Part shown: in pieces, positions 17,934 to 26,306 of the stretch
How positions within the stretch are numbered: position 1 is the first letter of the stretch
Layout of the letters: the number at the start of each line of letters is the position of its first letter
From: JAFAXA01 sp963777325
GTDB lineage: Bacteria > Pseudomonadota > Alphaproteobacteria > Acetobacterales > Acetobacteraceae
Length of the DNA stretch: 64,000 nucleotides
Reading direction: 5' to 3'
Assembly (NCBI GenBank): GCA_963777325.1
Contig: CAVZQE010000022.1
Span: 62,001 to 126,000, forward strand
The notes under the pieces: generated by a model
Seen by the model: the letters and a program-made list of their open reading frames with translations, nothing else
Told to the model about the DNA's origin: nothing
Database searches by the model: none
Made by a program: the position numbers and the translations under genes

Positions 17934-19343
17934 TCAGCGTCCGAGGCCCTGCACGATCTCCTCCGTCATCTTCTTCGCGTCCCCGAACAGCATCATCGTG
18001 TTGTCGCGGAAGAAGAGCTCGTTCTCCACGCCCGCGTAGCCCGAGGCCATCGAGCGCTTCACGAACAGCACCGTGCCGGCCTTCTCGACTTCCAGGATCG
18101 GCATGCCGTAGATCGCCGAGCTGCGGTCCGTCTTGGCGGCCGGGTTGGTCACGTCGTTCGCGCCGATGACATAGGCGACGTCGGCGGTGGAGAACTCGTT
18201 GTTGATCTCCTCCAGCTCGAACACGTCGTCGTACGGCACGTTGGCCTCGGCTAGCAGCACGTTCATGTGGCCCGGCATGCGGCCCGCGACCGGATGGATC
18301 GCGTATTTCACCGTGACGCCCTCTTCCTTGAGGATGTCCGCCATCTCCCGCAAAGCGTGCTGCGCCTGGGCGACCGCCATGCCGTAGCCCGGCACGATGA
18401 TGACCTTGGAGGCGTTCTTCATGATGAACGCCGCGTCGTCGGCCGCTCCGCTCTTGACCGAACGGTCCCCGGCCGGGCCGCCCACCGCCGCGCCGGCCGC
18501 CGTGTCGGTGCCGAAGCCGCCCAGCAGCACGTTGATGATGCTGCGGTTCATGCCCTTGCACATGATGTAGGACAGGATCGCGCCGGACGCGCCGACCAGC
18601 GAGCCGGTGATGATGAGGGCGAGATTCTGGATGGTGAAGCCGATGCCCGCCGCCGCCCAGCCCGAGTAGCTGTTCAGCATCGAGACGACGACCGGCATGT
18701 CCGCGCCGCCGATCGGCAGGATGAGCAGGAAGCCGAGGCCGATCGAGAGCAGGGCGAGGAGCCAGAACACCGTCTGGCTGCCGCCGCCGAGCATGAAGGC
18801 GAGGATCAGCAGCACGAGCAGGATGCCTAGGCCAAGATTGACCTGGTGCTGATACGGATAGACCAGTGGCGCGCCCTTGATCAGCGCCTGCAGCTTGGCG
18901 AACGCAACCAGCGAGCCCGAGAAGGTGATGGCGCCGATCGCGAGCCCGAGCGACATTTCGACCAGGCTTTGCGTATGGATCGCGCCGGGCACGCCGATGC
19001 CGAACGCCTCCGGCGCGTTCAGGGCGGCGGCGGCGACGAACACGGCGGAGAGGCCGACCAGCGAATGGAACGCGGCGACCAGCTGCGGCAGCGCCGTCAT
19101 CTTGATCCGCCGCGCGACCACGGCGCCGATGCCGCCGCCGATCGCGATGCCGACCAGAATGAGCACGTAGCCGAAGCCGAACATGCCAGCCTGGGCAAGC
19201 GTCGCGAGGATGGCGATGGCCATGCCCGCCATGCCGAACTGATTGCCGCGGCGGGAGGTAACGGGGCTCGAGAGGCCGCGCAGCGCCAGGATGAACAGGA
19301 CGCCCGCGATCAGGTAGCAGAAGGCGGTCAGGCCGAGCGACAT
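17934..19343 (-). CDS. pntB: NAD(P) transhydrogenase subunit beta
   Basis: The membrane and NADP-binding subunit of proton-translocating transhydrogenase, which couples H+ entry to NADH-to-NADPH hydride transfer. The first ~270 residues carry the hydrophobic segments of domain II. The C-terminal ~190 residues are domain III, with the NADP-binding VPGYGMAVAQAQHAL, GRMPGHMNVLLAEA, and YVIGANDVTNPAA signatures. At 469 residues the length is normal. It ends the pntA1-pntA2-pntB unit, starting 2 bp after the pntA2 stop. Confidence 0.96.
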   Translation of the reverse strand: MSLGLTAFCYLIAGVLFILALRGLSSPVTSRRGNQFGMAGMAIAILATLAQAGMFGFGYVLILVGIAIGGGIGAVVARRIKMTALPQLVAAFHSLVGLSAVFVAAAALNAPEAFGIGVPGAIHTQSLVEMSLGLAIGAITFSGSLVAFAKLQALIKGAPLVYPYQHQVNLGLGILLVLLILAFMLGGGSQTVFWLLALLSIGLGFLLILPIGGADMPVVVSMLNSYSGWAAAGIGFTIQNLALIITGSLVGASGAILSYIMCKGMNRSIINVLLGGFGTDTAAGAAVGGPAGDRSVKSGAADDAAFIMKNASKVIIVPGYGMAVAQAQHALREMADILKEEGVTVKYAIHPVAGRMPGHMNVLLAEANVPYDDVFELEEINNEFSTADVAYVIGANDVTNPAAKTDRSSAIYGMPILEVEKAGTVLFVKRSMASGYAGVENELFFRDNTMMLFGDAKKMTEEIVQGLGR

Positions 19344-19345
19344 GG

Positions 19346-19747
19346 CTATTTCCCCCGCGCCTTGAACATCGCGAGCATGCGTTGCGTGACCAGGAAGCCG
19401 CCGAAGATGTTCACGCTGGCGAGGACCACGGCCAGGAAGCCGAAGCCCATCGCCCAGCCACTGATCGCGAGACCCGCCGCGAGCATCGCGCCCACGATGA
19501 TGACCGAGCTGATCGCGTTGGTGACGGCCATCAGCGGGCTGTGCAGCGCGGGCGTCACGTTCCAGACGACGTAGTAGCCGACGAAGCAGGCCATCAGGAA
19601 CACGGCGAACAGATAGATGAAGGGCGCGCCCTGGTGCGGCACGCCTTGCATCGGCCCGCTGGTCGCGACGAAGGGCGCCTGGGCGGCGAGGGCGCGGGCG
19701 TGCTCGGCGAGCCGGGCCGCCTCATCGGCGAGCTGGGTCGGGTTCAT
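19346..19747 (-). CDS. pntAB: NAD(P) transhydrogenase subunit alpha, membrane part
   Basis: A 133-residue protein forming the first membrane helices of transhydrogenase domain II. In E. coli these are fused to the end of PntA, but alphaproteobacteria often encode them separately. About four hydrophobic segments are present, including IYLFAVFLMACFVGYYVVW and the family stretch SPLMAVTNAISSVIIVGAM. The C-terminus FLVTQRMLAMFK is also conserved. It is sandwiched between pntAA (14 bp upstream) and pntB (2 bp downstream), which confirms the three-gene arrangement. Confidence 0.94.
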   Translation of the reverse strand: MNPTQLADEAARLAEHARALAAQAPFVATSGPMQGVPHQGAPFIYLFAVFLMACFVGYYVVWNVTPALHSPLMAVTNAISSVIIVGAMLAAGLAISGWAMGFGFLAVVLASVNIFGGFLVTQRMLAMFKARGK

Positions 19748-19761
19748 GGCAGTCTCCGGTC

Positions 19762-21039
19762 TCAGGCCGCTTCGGGCGGCGGCGCGGGTTGGGCGGCGGT
19801 TGCGGGCTGAGCGATCTCGGGCGGCACGCCCTCCTCCGGCAGCGTCTCGGCCGGGACCGCGATGTCGGCGCTGCCCCCGTCCGGGATGTGAGCAGCCGCT
19901 GCCGGAGCTGCGGCCTCGGCGAATTGCGGGTGCACGACAGCCCCGGCGCGGGTCAGCATCACGCCGCGCACGATTTCGTCGTCGGCCGGAAGCCTCGGGG
20001 CTTTCGCCTCCTTGTCCCAGAACGTCGTCAGGAAGGTCAGCAGGTTGCGACTGTAGAGCGAGCTGGCGGCGACCGCGATCCGGCCCGGCCAGTTGTGGAA
20101 GCCGAGCACGCGCACGCCGTTGGGGGTGGTCACGGCCTCCCCCGGCCTGGTCGCGGCGCAATTGCCGCCGGCGTCGGAGGCGAGATCGACGATCACGCTG
20201 CCGGCCTTCATGGAGTCGACCATCGGCTGCGTGACGATGACCGGAGCCTTGCGGCCCATCACCAGCGCCGTGCAGACGATGATGTCGTTCTTGGCGACGG
20301 TGGAGGCCATCAGCGCCGCCTGCTTCTGGCGGAAGGCGTCGGACATCTCGCGGGCATAGGCGCCCGTCTGGCCGGCCAATTCCTCGTCGTCGACGCCGAC
20401 ATAGGTGGCGCCGAGCGAGCGGATCTCCTCCTTGGCGGCGGGCCTCACGTCGGTCGCCGAGACGATCGCGCCGAGGCGCCGTGCCGTCGCGATCGCCTGC
20501 AACCCGGCAACACCGGCGCCGATGACGAACACGCGCGCGGGGGGTACCGTGCCGGCCGCGGTCATCATCATGGCGAAGCCGCGCTCGAACGCGTTCGCGC
20601 CCTCGATCACGGCCCGGTAGCCGGCAAGGTTGGCTTGGCTCGAGAGCACGTCCATCGACTGCGCCCGCGTGATGCGCGGCAGCAACTCCATCGCCGCGAC
20701 GTCGATCCCCGACGCGGCCAGCGACGGCACCAGCGCCTTGTCCGAAAAGGGGTTCGCGACGCAGACCAGCAGCGCGCCGCGCGGGAGCTTATCCCGCTGC
20801 TCCGATTCGGGCGCCTGCACCGCGAACACGATCCCGGCCCCGTTCAGGGCGGATGCGGCATCCGGCGCGATCTCCGCCCCGGCCGCCTCGTAGTCCTTGT
20901 CCGAAATGGAAGCGGCTTCTCCGGCGCCCGTCTCGATCGCAACGGTCAGGCCGAGACCGATGAGCTTCTTCACCGTCTCGGGCGTCGCGGCCACCCGCGT
21001 TTCCGCCGCGCGCCGTTCCTTCAGCACCGCCAGGCGCAT
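19762..21039 (-). CDS. pntAA: NAD(P) transhydrogenase subunit alpha, NAD-binding part
   Basis: The soluble NAD(H)-binding domain I of the transhydrogenase. From the ATG at 21039 (MRLAVLKERR) it is 425 residues. It is related to alanine dehydrogenase. ETRVAATPETVKKL is at the N-terminus, the Rossmann motif VIGAGVAGLQAIATARRLGA is central, and the mobile-loop region follows before VIVDLASDAGGNC. The C-terminal ~50 residues are rich in Ala and Pro, as usual for a linker. It opens the pnt operon. A longer frame reaching 21090 lacks the family start. Confidence 0.95.
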   Translation of the reverse strand: MRLAVLKERRAAETRVAATPETVKKLIGLGLTVAIETGAGEAASISDKDYEAAGAEIAPDAASALNGAGIVFAVQAPESEQRDKLPRGALLVCVANPFSDKALVPSLAASGIDVAAMELLPRITRAQSMDVLSSQANLAGYRAVIEGANAFERGFAMMMTAAGTVPPARVFVIGAGVAGLQAIATARRLGAIVSATDVRPAAKEEIRSLGATYVGVDDEELAGQTGAYAREMSDAFRQKQAALMASTVAKNDIIVCTALVMGRKAPVIVTQPMVDSMKAGSVIVDLASDAGGNCAATRPGEAVTTPNGVRVLGFHNWPGRIAVAASSLYSRNLLTFLTTFWDKEAKAPRLPADDEIVRGVMLTRAGAVVHPQFAEAAAPAAAAHIPDGGSADIAVPAETLPEEGVPPEIAQPATAAQPAPPPEAA

Positions 21040-21153
21040 CGCCCAGTCCTCCCGTCTCACGCCAAAACCTGCGGAAGAAACGACCAGCACGGCTGGTCCG
21101 CAGACGCCGGACCATGCGGGAAGGCAGCCCTCCGCGCAAGACGGCGGACTGCG

Positions 21154-21726
21154 TCAGCGCCGGGCCGGCAGGGCCGATGCGATCTGGGCGGCGAGCTGTG
21201 CCAGCAGGTCGCTCATCCCGGCGGCGTCGGCAGCCGCGCCCGTCCCGGGACGGGCGCCTTGCAGAGACACGTCCCGGCGCAGGACGGGCCGAGCCGGATC
21301 GCCCTTGAGCAGAGTCCAGCTGCCGGCGAGCGCGATCCTGCCGTCCGCCTGGGGTCCGAACTGCGCGAGGGTCACCACGATCTGCGCGGTGCCGGGCGGG
21401 GCGGGCGCGTCCGGCAGAATCACCATGTCGTGCCGCAGATGCAAAGCGAGATCCTGCGACAGCACGCGGCGCGTCATTTCGCCGAGCGGCGCCGACCAGC
21501 GGTCCTGGTCGCTAATGTTCAGGGCGTTCGGGCCGATTTCGCTCACCATTTCGCGGCGATCGAGCGAGCCCGGCAGGTGCACGGCCGCGATCTGCACCGG
21601 CGACGATAGCGTGACGGCCTGCGCCGGCGCGCGCGTCCCGACGCTGAGGGTATAGAAATGCGTCTTCGGGCTGGAGCCGCAGCCGGCCAGCACCAGCAAT
21701 GCGGCAAACGTGATCGCTGATCGCAT
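21154..21726 (-). CDS. pqiC: PqiC-type outer-membrane lipoprotein (ABC transport auxiliary)
   Basis: A 190-residue lipoprotein. The signal peptide ends in the lipobox LVLAGC at ~11-16, directly followed by GSSPKTHFYTL, the hallmark start of the PqiC/YmbA (DUF330) domain. It would anchor in the outer membrane and dock the PqiB tube, completing a lipid path across the periplasm. The ATG at 21726 was preferred because GGAGAG is 5 nt upstream. The GTG at 21732 overlapping the pqiB stop is the alternative. It is the last gene of pqiA-pqiB-pqiC. Confidence 0.88.
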   Translation of the reverse strand: MRSAITFAALLVLAGCGSSPKTHFYTLSVGTRAPAQAVTLSSPVQIAAVHLPGSLDRREMVSEIGPNALNISDQDRWSAPLGEMTRRVLSQDLALHLRHDMVILPDAPAPPGTAQIVVTLAQFGPQADGRIALAGSWTLLKGDPARPVLRRDVSLQGARPGTGAAADAAGMSDLLAQLAAQIASALPARR

Positions 21727-21728
21727 GA

Positions 21729-23033
21729 TCACTCTCCGGACCGGCCTTGGATCATGGCTTCGGGATGCCTGTCGAGATAATTGGCCAAATCCCGCACCGA
21801 GCGGGCGGCTTCGGTCACCTCCTGCATCGTCGTCTGCAGGCCGGCTTGCGACGTGGGGCCGCCCATCTCCCGCCTCGCGGACTCTGCGGTCCGGTCGAGC
21901 TCGGATGCCGTCCTGCGAAGGCTCTCGATCAGCCTGTCGATCTTCGGCCCGGCCTCCGCCGTCGTTTTGCGGATCTCGTCGGCTGTCGCGTGGGCCGCAT
22001 CCGCCGTCGCATGCACTTGCTTCAGCGAGGCGTCGAGCTGCACGACGGCGCTCTTCAGATCCGGCGAGGAGACGAGTTCGTCCGCGTGATGGGTGATGTC
22101 GAGCACGTTTTGCGCGATCTGATCGACCGGCACGTTTTTCAGGCGGGTCACGATCGCGTCGAGTCCGCCGCCGGATGCGGTCGGGATCTGCATCTCGCCA
22201 CTCACCGTCGCGGCGGGGGCGGACGCGCCCGGCTCCATGTCGAGGACAATGCGATAGCCGCCAACCAGCGGCGGATCGCGCTCCAGCCGCGCGCGCAGGC
22301 CCTCCTCGATCAGCTTGTCGACCGCCGCGCGCAGCGCCGCCCCGCCGTCCGGATTGGCTACTCCTTGCAGATGCAGGAGCGACGGATAGAGATCGAGCGC
22401 GACCGGGGTCGAGATGGTTCCGGTTCCCGCGTCGACGTGGAAACCGATCGTCTTCACCTCGCCCACGGTGAACCCTCGCAGCTTTACCGGATCGCCGGTC
22501 TTGATCTCACCGACCGCGCCACCGAATGACAGGCCGTAACGCTGCGGCTGGCTGTCGCCGACCGGTCCAACCGGCTCGTAGGGGATTCCCTTGAAATGCG
22601 TCGCCTTCTCGCCCGGTCCCGGCTGCATGACGATGGTAGGCCCGGAGAGCACGGCCCCGAGCGAAGAGAGATCGGTCAGGCTGGGATTGGCGTTGCGCAG
22701 CCAGAAACGCGTTCCGGACCGGACGAATTGTTCCGCGCTCTGATCGATCGTGACGCCCACGGTGACGCCGCTGCCGTCCTTCGTAAGCGCCACCTTGGTG
22801 ACTTGACCGACACTGATGCCCCGGTAGACGACCTTGCCGCCCTTCGCGTCCAGTCCGTGCGAGTCATCGAACGAAATGGTGATGTCCTCACCGTGGCTCG
22901 TCAGCGCACGGATGCCAAGCCAGCCCACGACGAGCAGCGCGGCAATCGGAATGGACCAGATCCATCCCGGCCACCGGCTGCGCCGGACGGCGGCGCGCGT
23001 CCGGGGCGGCCCAGGGTCTTCGTTCTCGCTCAC
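21729..23033 (-). CDS. pqiB: PqiB-type MCE (MlaD) domain protein
   Basis: A 434-residue inner-membrane-anchored MCE protein that forms a periplasm-spanning tube for lipids. One N-terminal helix (WIWSIPIAALLVVGWLGI) is followed by MCE repeats. The first contains GLDAKGGKVVYRGISVGQV and another contains TGDPVKLRGFTVGEVKTI. A long helical, coiled-coil-like C-terminus (~340-420) has Ala/Thr/Glu-rich heptads. The start is a GTG at 23033 that overlaps the pqiA stop, so the genes are translationally coupled. E. coli PqiB has three MCE domains in about 545 residues; this one is shorter, probably with fewer. Confidence 0.9.
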   Translation of the reverse strand: MSENEDPGPPRTRAAVRRSRWPGWIWSIPIAALLVVGWLGIRALTSHGEDITISFDDSHGLDAKGGKVVYRGISVGQVTKVALTKDGSGVTVGVTIDQSAEQFVRSGTRFWLRNANPSLTDLSSLGAVLSGPTIVMQPGPGEKATHFKGIPYEPVGPVGDSQPQRYGLSFGGAVGEIKTGDPVKLRGFTVGEVKTIGFHVDAGTGTISTPVALDLYPSLLHLQGVANPDGGAALRAAVDKLIEEGLRARLERDPPLVGGYRIVLDMEPGASAPAATVSGEMQIPTASGGGLDAIVTRLKNVPVDQIAQNVLDITHHADELVSSPDLKSAVVQLDASLKQVHATADAAHATADEIRKTTAEAGPKIDRLIESLRRTASELDRTAESARREMGGPTSQAGLQTTMQEVTEAARSVRDLANYLDRHPEAMIQGRSGE

Positions 23034-24352
23034 CGTGCGTCGTTCTCCGCGTCCCACATCAAGCGCGGGTCGAACGTGTTCGACGCGACCATGGTGAGAA
23101 AGCTCATCAGGAAGAAAGCCGTGGCGCCCCAGCCTGCTTGCGAGGTTCCAAGCACGCCGAAATTCATCAGGGGCACGAAAAAGACGATCGTGAACGGGTC
23201 GGTCTTCGACCAGCGCCCCAACTCCGCGACCGCGCGAAAGAGCTTGGTCTTCGCGACCAGGTGCCGGTTCGAACGCCGCCACACGGAGAGGACGCACCAG
23301 CCGATAGCGAAAATCTTACCGGCCGGAACGATGATGCTCGTGCAGAAAATGAGCGCGCCGAGGGGCCAGAGTCCGGCCTTGAACAGATCGCTGATGCCCG
23401 TGAAAATCGTGTAGCTGACCGGTCTTCCCAGCTGGGTCGAGACATTCATCGGATAGATGTTGGCCGGAAAGAACAGCACGAAGGCGGCCAGCAGCAGCGC
23501 CGCCGTGCGCGGCATCGCGTCCGGCAAGCGCGCGTGCAGCCTGGCGGCGCAACGCGGGCATTTTCCGCCTTCGCGGGACGCTGGCTGAACCAGATCGCAG
23601 GTTCTGCAGCCAAGGGTCGCCTCGCCGGGCTGGACCTCTGCCTCGCTCCCGATCGCCCGCCAAACGGTGCGCGGGTCCAGGGTCGCGCGTGAGAGCATCG
23701 TCAGAATAGCGGCTGCGATGAAGCAATCCCCGCCGATCTCGATCGCGACATGCGCCTGGCTGACGTGGTCGAGGCGATAATACCCGACGAAAGAGGCGAG
23801 CAGGTAGACGTCCAGCATCGCCCAAGGATCAAGCCACACGGACCAGCGGAAGGCCGGGCCCAGCCAGCTAGGCCGGCGCCCGAACCGCAAGGCGCCGAGC
23901 ACGGCCGAGAGCAGGCCGAACCGGGCGAACGGCAGGGCGATGACCAGGATCGCGCTCAGGCCCGCAAGGAAAATCCACCCGTTCTGCCAGAGTATCCCAA
24001 TCCCGCCGCCGATGACGTTGTCGGCGTGCATGCCGAACAGGTCCATCCGGATGAGCGGTAACAGATTGCTTGGGAACAGCAGCATGAATGTCGCGGCCGA
24101 GCAGGCCAGAGCGGCGGTGATGCTGCGGCCGGCCGTTTTTTCGAGATCGGCCTCGCACCGAACGCACACGGCTTTGCTGCCCCGAGGGAGAGGTGCAAGA
24201 TCTTCCAAGGTGCCGCAGTCTGGGCAAGCAATGGTCAAGGTCGCATCAAGCCCTTCGGTCTGGGCACGCCAACGCCGCTGCCCTTTTGCGGTTTCATAAC
24301 GGGGCTTGGGCCGGCTTCTTGCGACGCGGTGGCAGGGGCTTGCGCCCGGCAC
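23030..24352 (-). CDS. pqiA: PqiA family membrane protein
   Basis: The membrane partner of the PqiABC lipid-transport system. Two homologous halves are visible. Each starts with a rubredoxin-like zinc knuckle (CPDCG with CVRC near ~43-66, and CRTC with CPRC near ~247-270) followed by about four transmembrane segments. Conserved stretches are FPSNLLPLIRM and its counterpart FFPANIYPMNV. The frame is 440 residues from 24352, but the first ~38 residues are basic and unlike the family. A TTG at 24238 (LTIACPDCG) may be the true start. It heads the pqi operon, divergent from cysG. Confidence 0.88.
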   Translation of the reverse strand: MPGASPCHRVARSRPKPRYETAKGQRRWRAQTEGLDATLTIACPDCGTLEDLAPLPRGSKAVCVRCEADLEKTAGRSITAALACSAATFMLLFPSNLLPLIRMDLFGMHADNVIGGGIGILWQNGWIFLAGLSAILVIALPFARFGLLSAVLGALRFGRRPSWLGPAFRWSVWLDPWAMLDVYLLASFVGYYRLDHVSQAHVAIEIGGDCFIAAAILTMLSRATLDPRTVWRAIGSEAEVQPGEATLGCRTCDLVQPASREGGKCPRCAARLHARLPDAMPRTAALLLAAFVLFFPANIYPMNVSTQLGRPVSYTIFTGISDLFKAGLWPLGALIFCTSIIVPAGKIFAIGWCVLSVWRRSNRHLVAKTKLFRAVAELGRWSKTDPFTIVFFVPLMNFGVLGTSQAGWGATAFFLMSFLTMVASNTFDPRLMWDAENDAR

Positions 24353-24560
24353 CGAAATGTGGCTGCGTGCTCGGCCTCGTCGGAAAAGATGGCCCTCCGC
24401 CCGTGGTCAAGGGGCGGGAGAACTGCCACATTCTGTCCACGCGGCTGTCCGTTCTCAGGGCTTAGGAGAATTTTCGGTCAGACCGCTGGTCGGCATCCCC
24501 AATATAGGGAACGGTGCCGCCCATCCGCGGCGATCCCTGGTGCGAGGCGACGAGAAAGCG

Positions 24561-25997
24561 ATGACGGCGAGCGTGCCGAAAGAGGCGAGCTATTTCCCGA
24601 TCTTTCTCCGGATGGACAATGCCCGCGTACTGATCGTCGGCGATGGCGAGGAGGCCGCCGCCAAGGCGCGCCTGCTGCTGCCCTCCGGCGCGCGGATCGC
24701 GGTCGTCTCGCCGCATCCGGCGTCCGCGGAGTTGCGCGCGTGCGCGGCCGATGGTCGGATCGCCCTGCACGAACGGCCATTCGCGCCCTCCGATCTCGAC
24801 GGCGTGCGGCTGTGCGTGGTCGCGCTGGAGGACGAGCGCGAGACGGCTCCGATCGCCGCCGCTGTGCGGGCCGCCGGCGTGCTGGTGAACGCCGTGGACA
24901 AGCCCGCGCATTGCGATTTCATCGTGCCCGCGATCGTGGACCGGACGCCGGTGACGGTCGCGATCGGCACGGGCGGGGCGGCGCCTGCACTCGCGCGCGA
25001 TCTTCGCGCACGCATCGAAGCCGCCGTGCCGCCCGGCACCGCAACGCTCGCCGCGCTCTGCAAGCGCTTCCGTGGCAAGGTCGCCCGCGCGCTCCCGGAC
25101 CGCTCGGCCCGCCGCCGGTTCTGGGACGCGGTGATGGAGGGCCCGGAGGCCGCCGCCGCCCTGGACGGCGACGAGGCGACCGCCGCCGCGCTGCTGCGGG
25201 AGCGGCTGGATGCGACGGTTGCGGGCCGCGTGCCGCGTCCGCGCGGCCGGGCGACCTTGGTGGGCGCGGGGCCGGGCGACCCCGAGCTGCTGACGCTCCG
25301 TGCCGTTCGTGCCCTGAAGCGCGCCGATGTCATCATGTACGACGCGCTGGTCGATCCGGCGGTGCTCGACCTTGCCCGGCGCGATGCCCGGCGGATCGAT
25401 GTCGGCAAGCGCTGCGGCCGTCACGCGATGAGCCAGGCGGCGATCAACCGCCTGATCCTGGAGCACGCCCGGGCCGGTTCGCATGTCGTGCGGCTGAAGG
25501 GCGGCGACGCACTGGTGTTCAGCCGGGGCGGCGAGGAGATCGAGACGCTGCGCGCGGCCGGGCTGCCGGTCGAGGTTATCCCCGGCATCACCGCCGCCTG
25601 CGCCGCCGCCGCCTCGCTCGGCATTCCGCTCACCCATCGGGACGTCGCGCGCTCCCTGCATTTCGTCACCGGCCACGGCAAGGACGGCGCGGTGCCGGGC
25701 CAGGACTGGCCGACGCTCGCCCGCGGCGAGGGCACGATCGCCGCCTATATGGCGAGCCGCACCCTGCCGACGGTCGCCGCGAACCTGATCGCGGCCGGCA
25801 TGGACCCGGCGACGCCCGCGCTTGCCGTCGAGAACGCCTCCAAGCCGAACCAGCGGCAGCTGGCGGGCACGATCGGCGAACTGCCCGACCGGCTGGCGGC
25901 GCAGGCGTTCGGCGGCCCGACCCTCGTGCTGATCGGGGCCGTAGCCCGCATGGCGCTCCCAGCCGCCGGTCGCGCCGAGGAGGAGGCGGCGGCCTGA
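24561..25997 (+). CDS. cysG: Siroheme synthase CysG
   Basis: This bifunctional protein converts uroporphyrinogen III to siroheme, the cofactor of sulfite and assimilatory nitrite reductases. The N-terminal half (~1-215) is the Met8/CysG dehydrogenase-ferrochelatase, with the NAD motif VLIVGDGEEAAAKARLLL. The C-terminal half (~225-470) is the SAM-dependent uroporphyrinogen methyltransferase, with VGAGPGDPELLTLRAVRAL, VVRLKGGDALVFSRGGEE and the late VTGHGK. The total of 478 residues is normal. The ATG at 24561 gives the expected N-terminus MTASVPKEASYFPIF. Sulfite reductase genes, often adjacent, are not found here. Confidence 0.95.
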   Translation: MTASVPKEASYFPIFLRMDNARVLIVGDGEEAAAKARLLLPSGARIAVVSPHPASAELRACAADGRIALHERPFAPSDLDGVRLCVVALEDERETAPIAAAVRAAGVLVNAVDKPAHCDFIVPAIVDRTPVTVAIGTGGAAPALARDLRARIEAAVPPGTATLAALCKRFRGKVARALPDRSARRRFWDAVMEGPEAAAALDGDEATAAALLRERLDATVAGRVPRPRGRATLVGAGPGDPELLTLRAVRALKRADVIMYDALVDPAVLDLARRDARRIDVGKRCGRHAMSQAAINRLILEHARAGSHVVRLKGGDALVFSRGGEEIETLRAAGLPVEVIPGITAACAAAASLGIPLTHRDVARSLHFVTGHGKDGAVPGQDWPTLARGEGTIAAYMASRTLPTVAANLIAAGMDPATPALAVENASKPNQRQLAGTIGELPDRLAAQAFGGPTLVLIGAVARMALPAAGRAEEEAAA

Positions 25998-25999
25998 GG

Positions 26000-26250
26000 G
26001 TGGAGACCGGGCCGGACCGGTTCGCGCCGTTCGTCGCGACGCTCGGCCGTGGGCCGGGGCGGTCGCCGGCGCTGATCCGCGACCAGGCGGCAAGCGTTCA
26101 CGGTGGTGCTGAACGGCGAGCCGGACCCGATCCAGCTCGGGGCATCCCCGATGCTCATGCGCTACCGGGGCAAAGACCCGGAAGAGAATCGCCGGGACTG
26201 GTCGAGGCCGCCGCGCTGGGGCGCTTCCGGCTCTCGATCCGGATCTGCGG
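26000..26250 (+). pseudogene. N-terminal remnant of a TrpD2-like (YbiB) glycosyltransferase-fold protein
   Basis: Just after cysG the plus strand encodes the beginning of a TrpD2/YbiB-type protein (anthranilate phosphoribosyltransferase fold). It runs across at least two frame changes: FAPFVATLGRGPGRSPALI from a GTG at 26000, then AFTVVLNGEPDPIQLGA and MLMRYRGKDPEE in the next frame, then SPGLVEAAALG in a third. The rest of the ~320-residue family is absent. Bases 26250-26305 hold an unassigned open stretch (FRLSIRICGPEEEDC) ending in TAG. It is a decayed 5' fragment; identification is by recalled motif similarity. Confidence 0.5.
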
Positions 26251-26306
26251 GCCGGAGGAGGAGGATTGCCGCGCGACCGACATTTGGGCGGCGCGGCTCG
26301 GATAGC

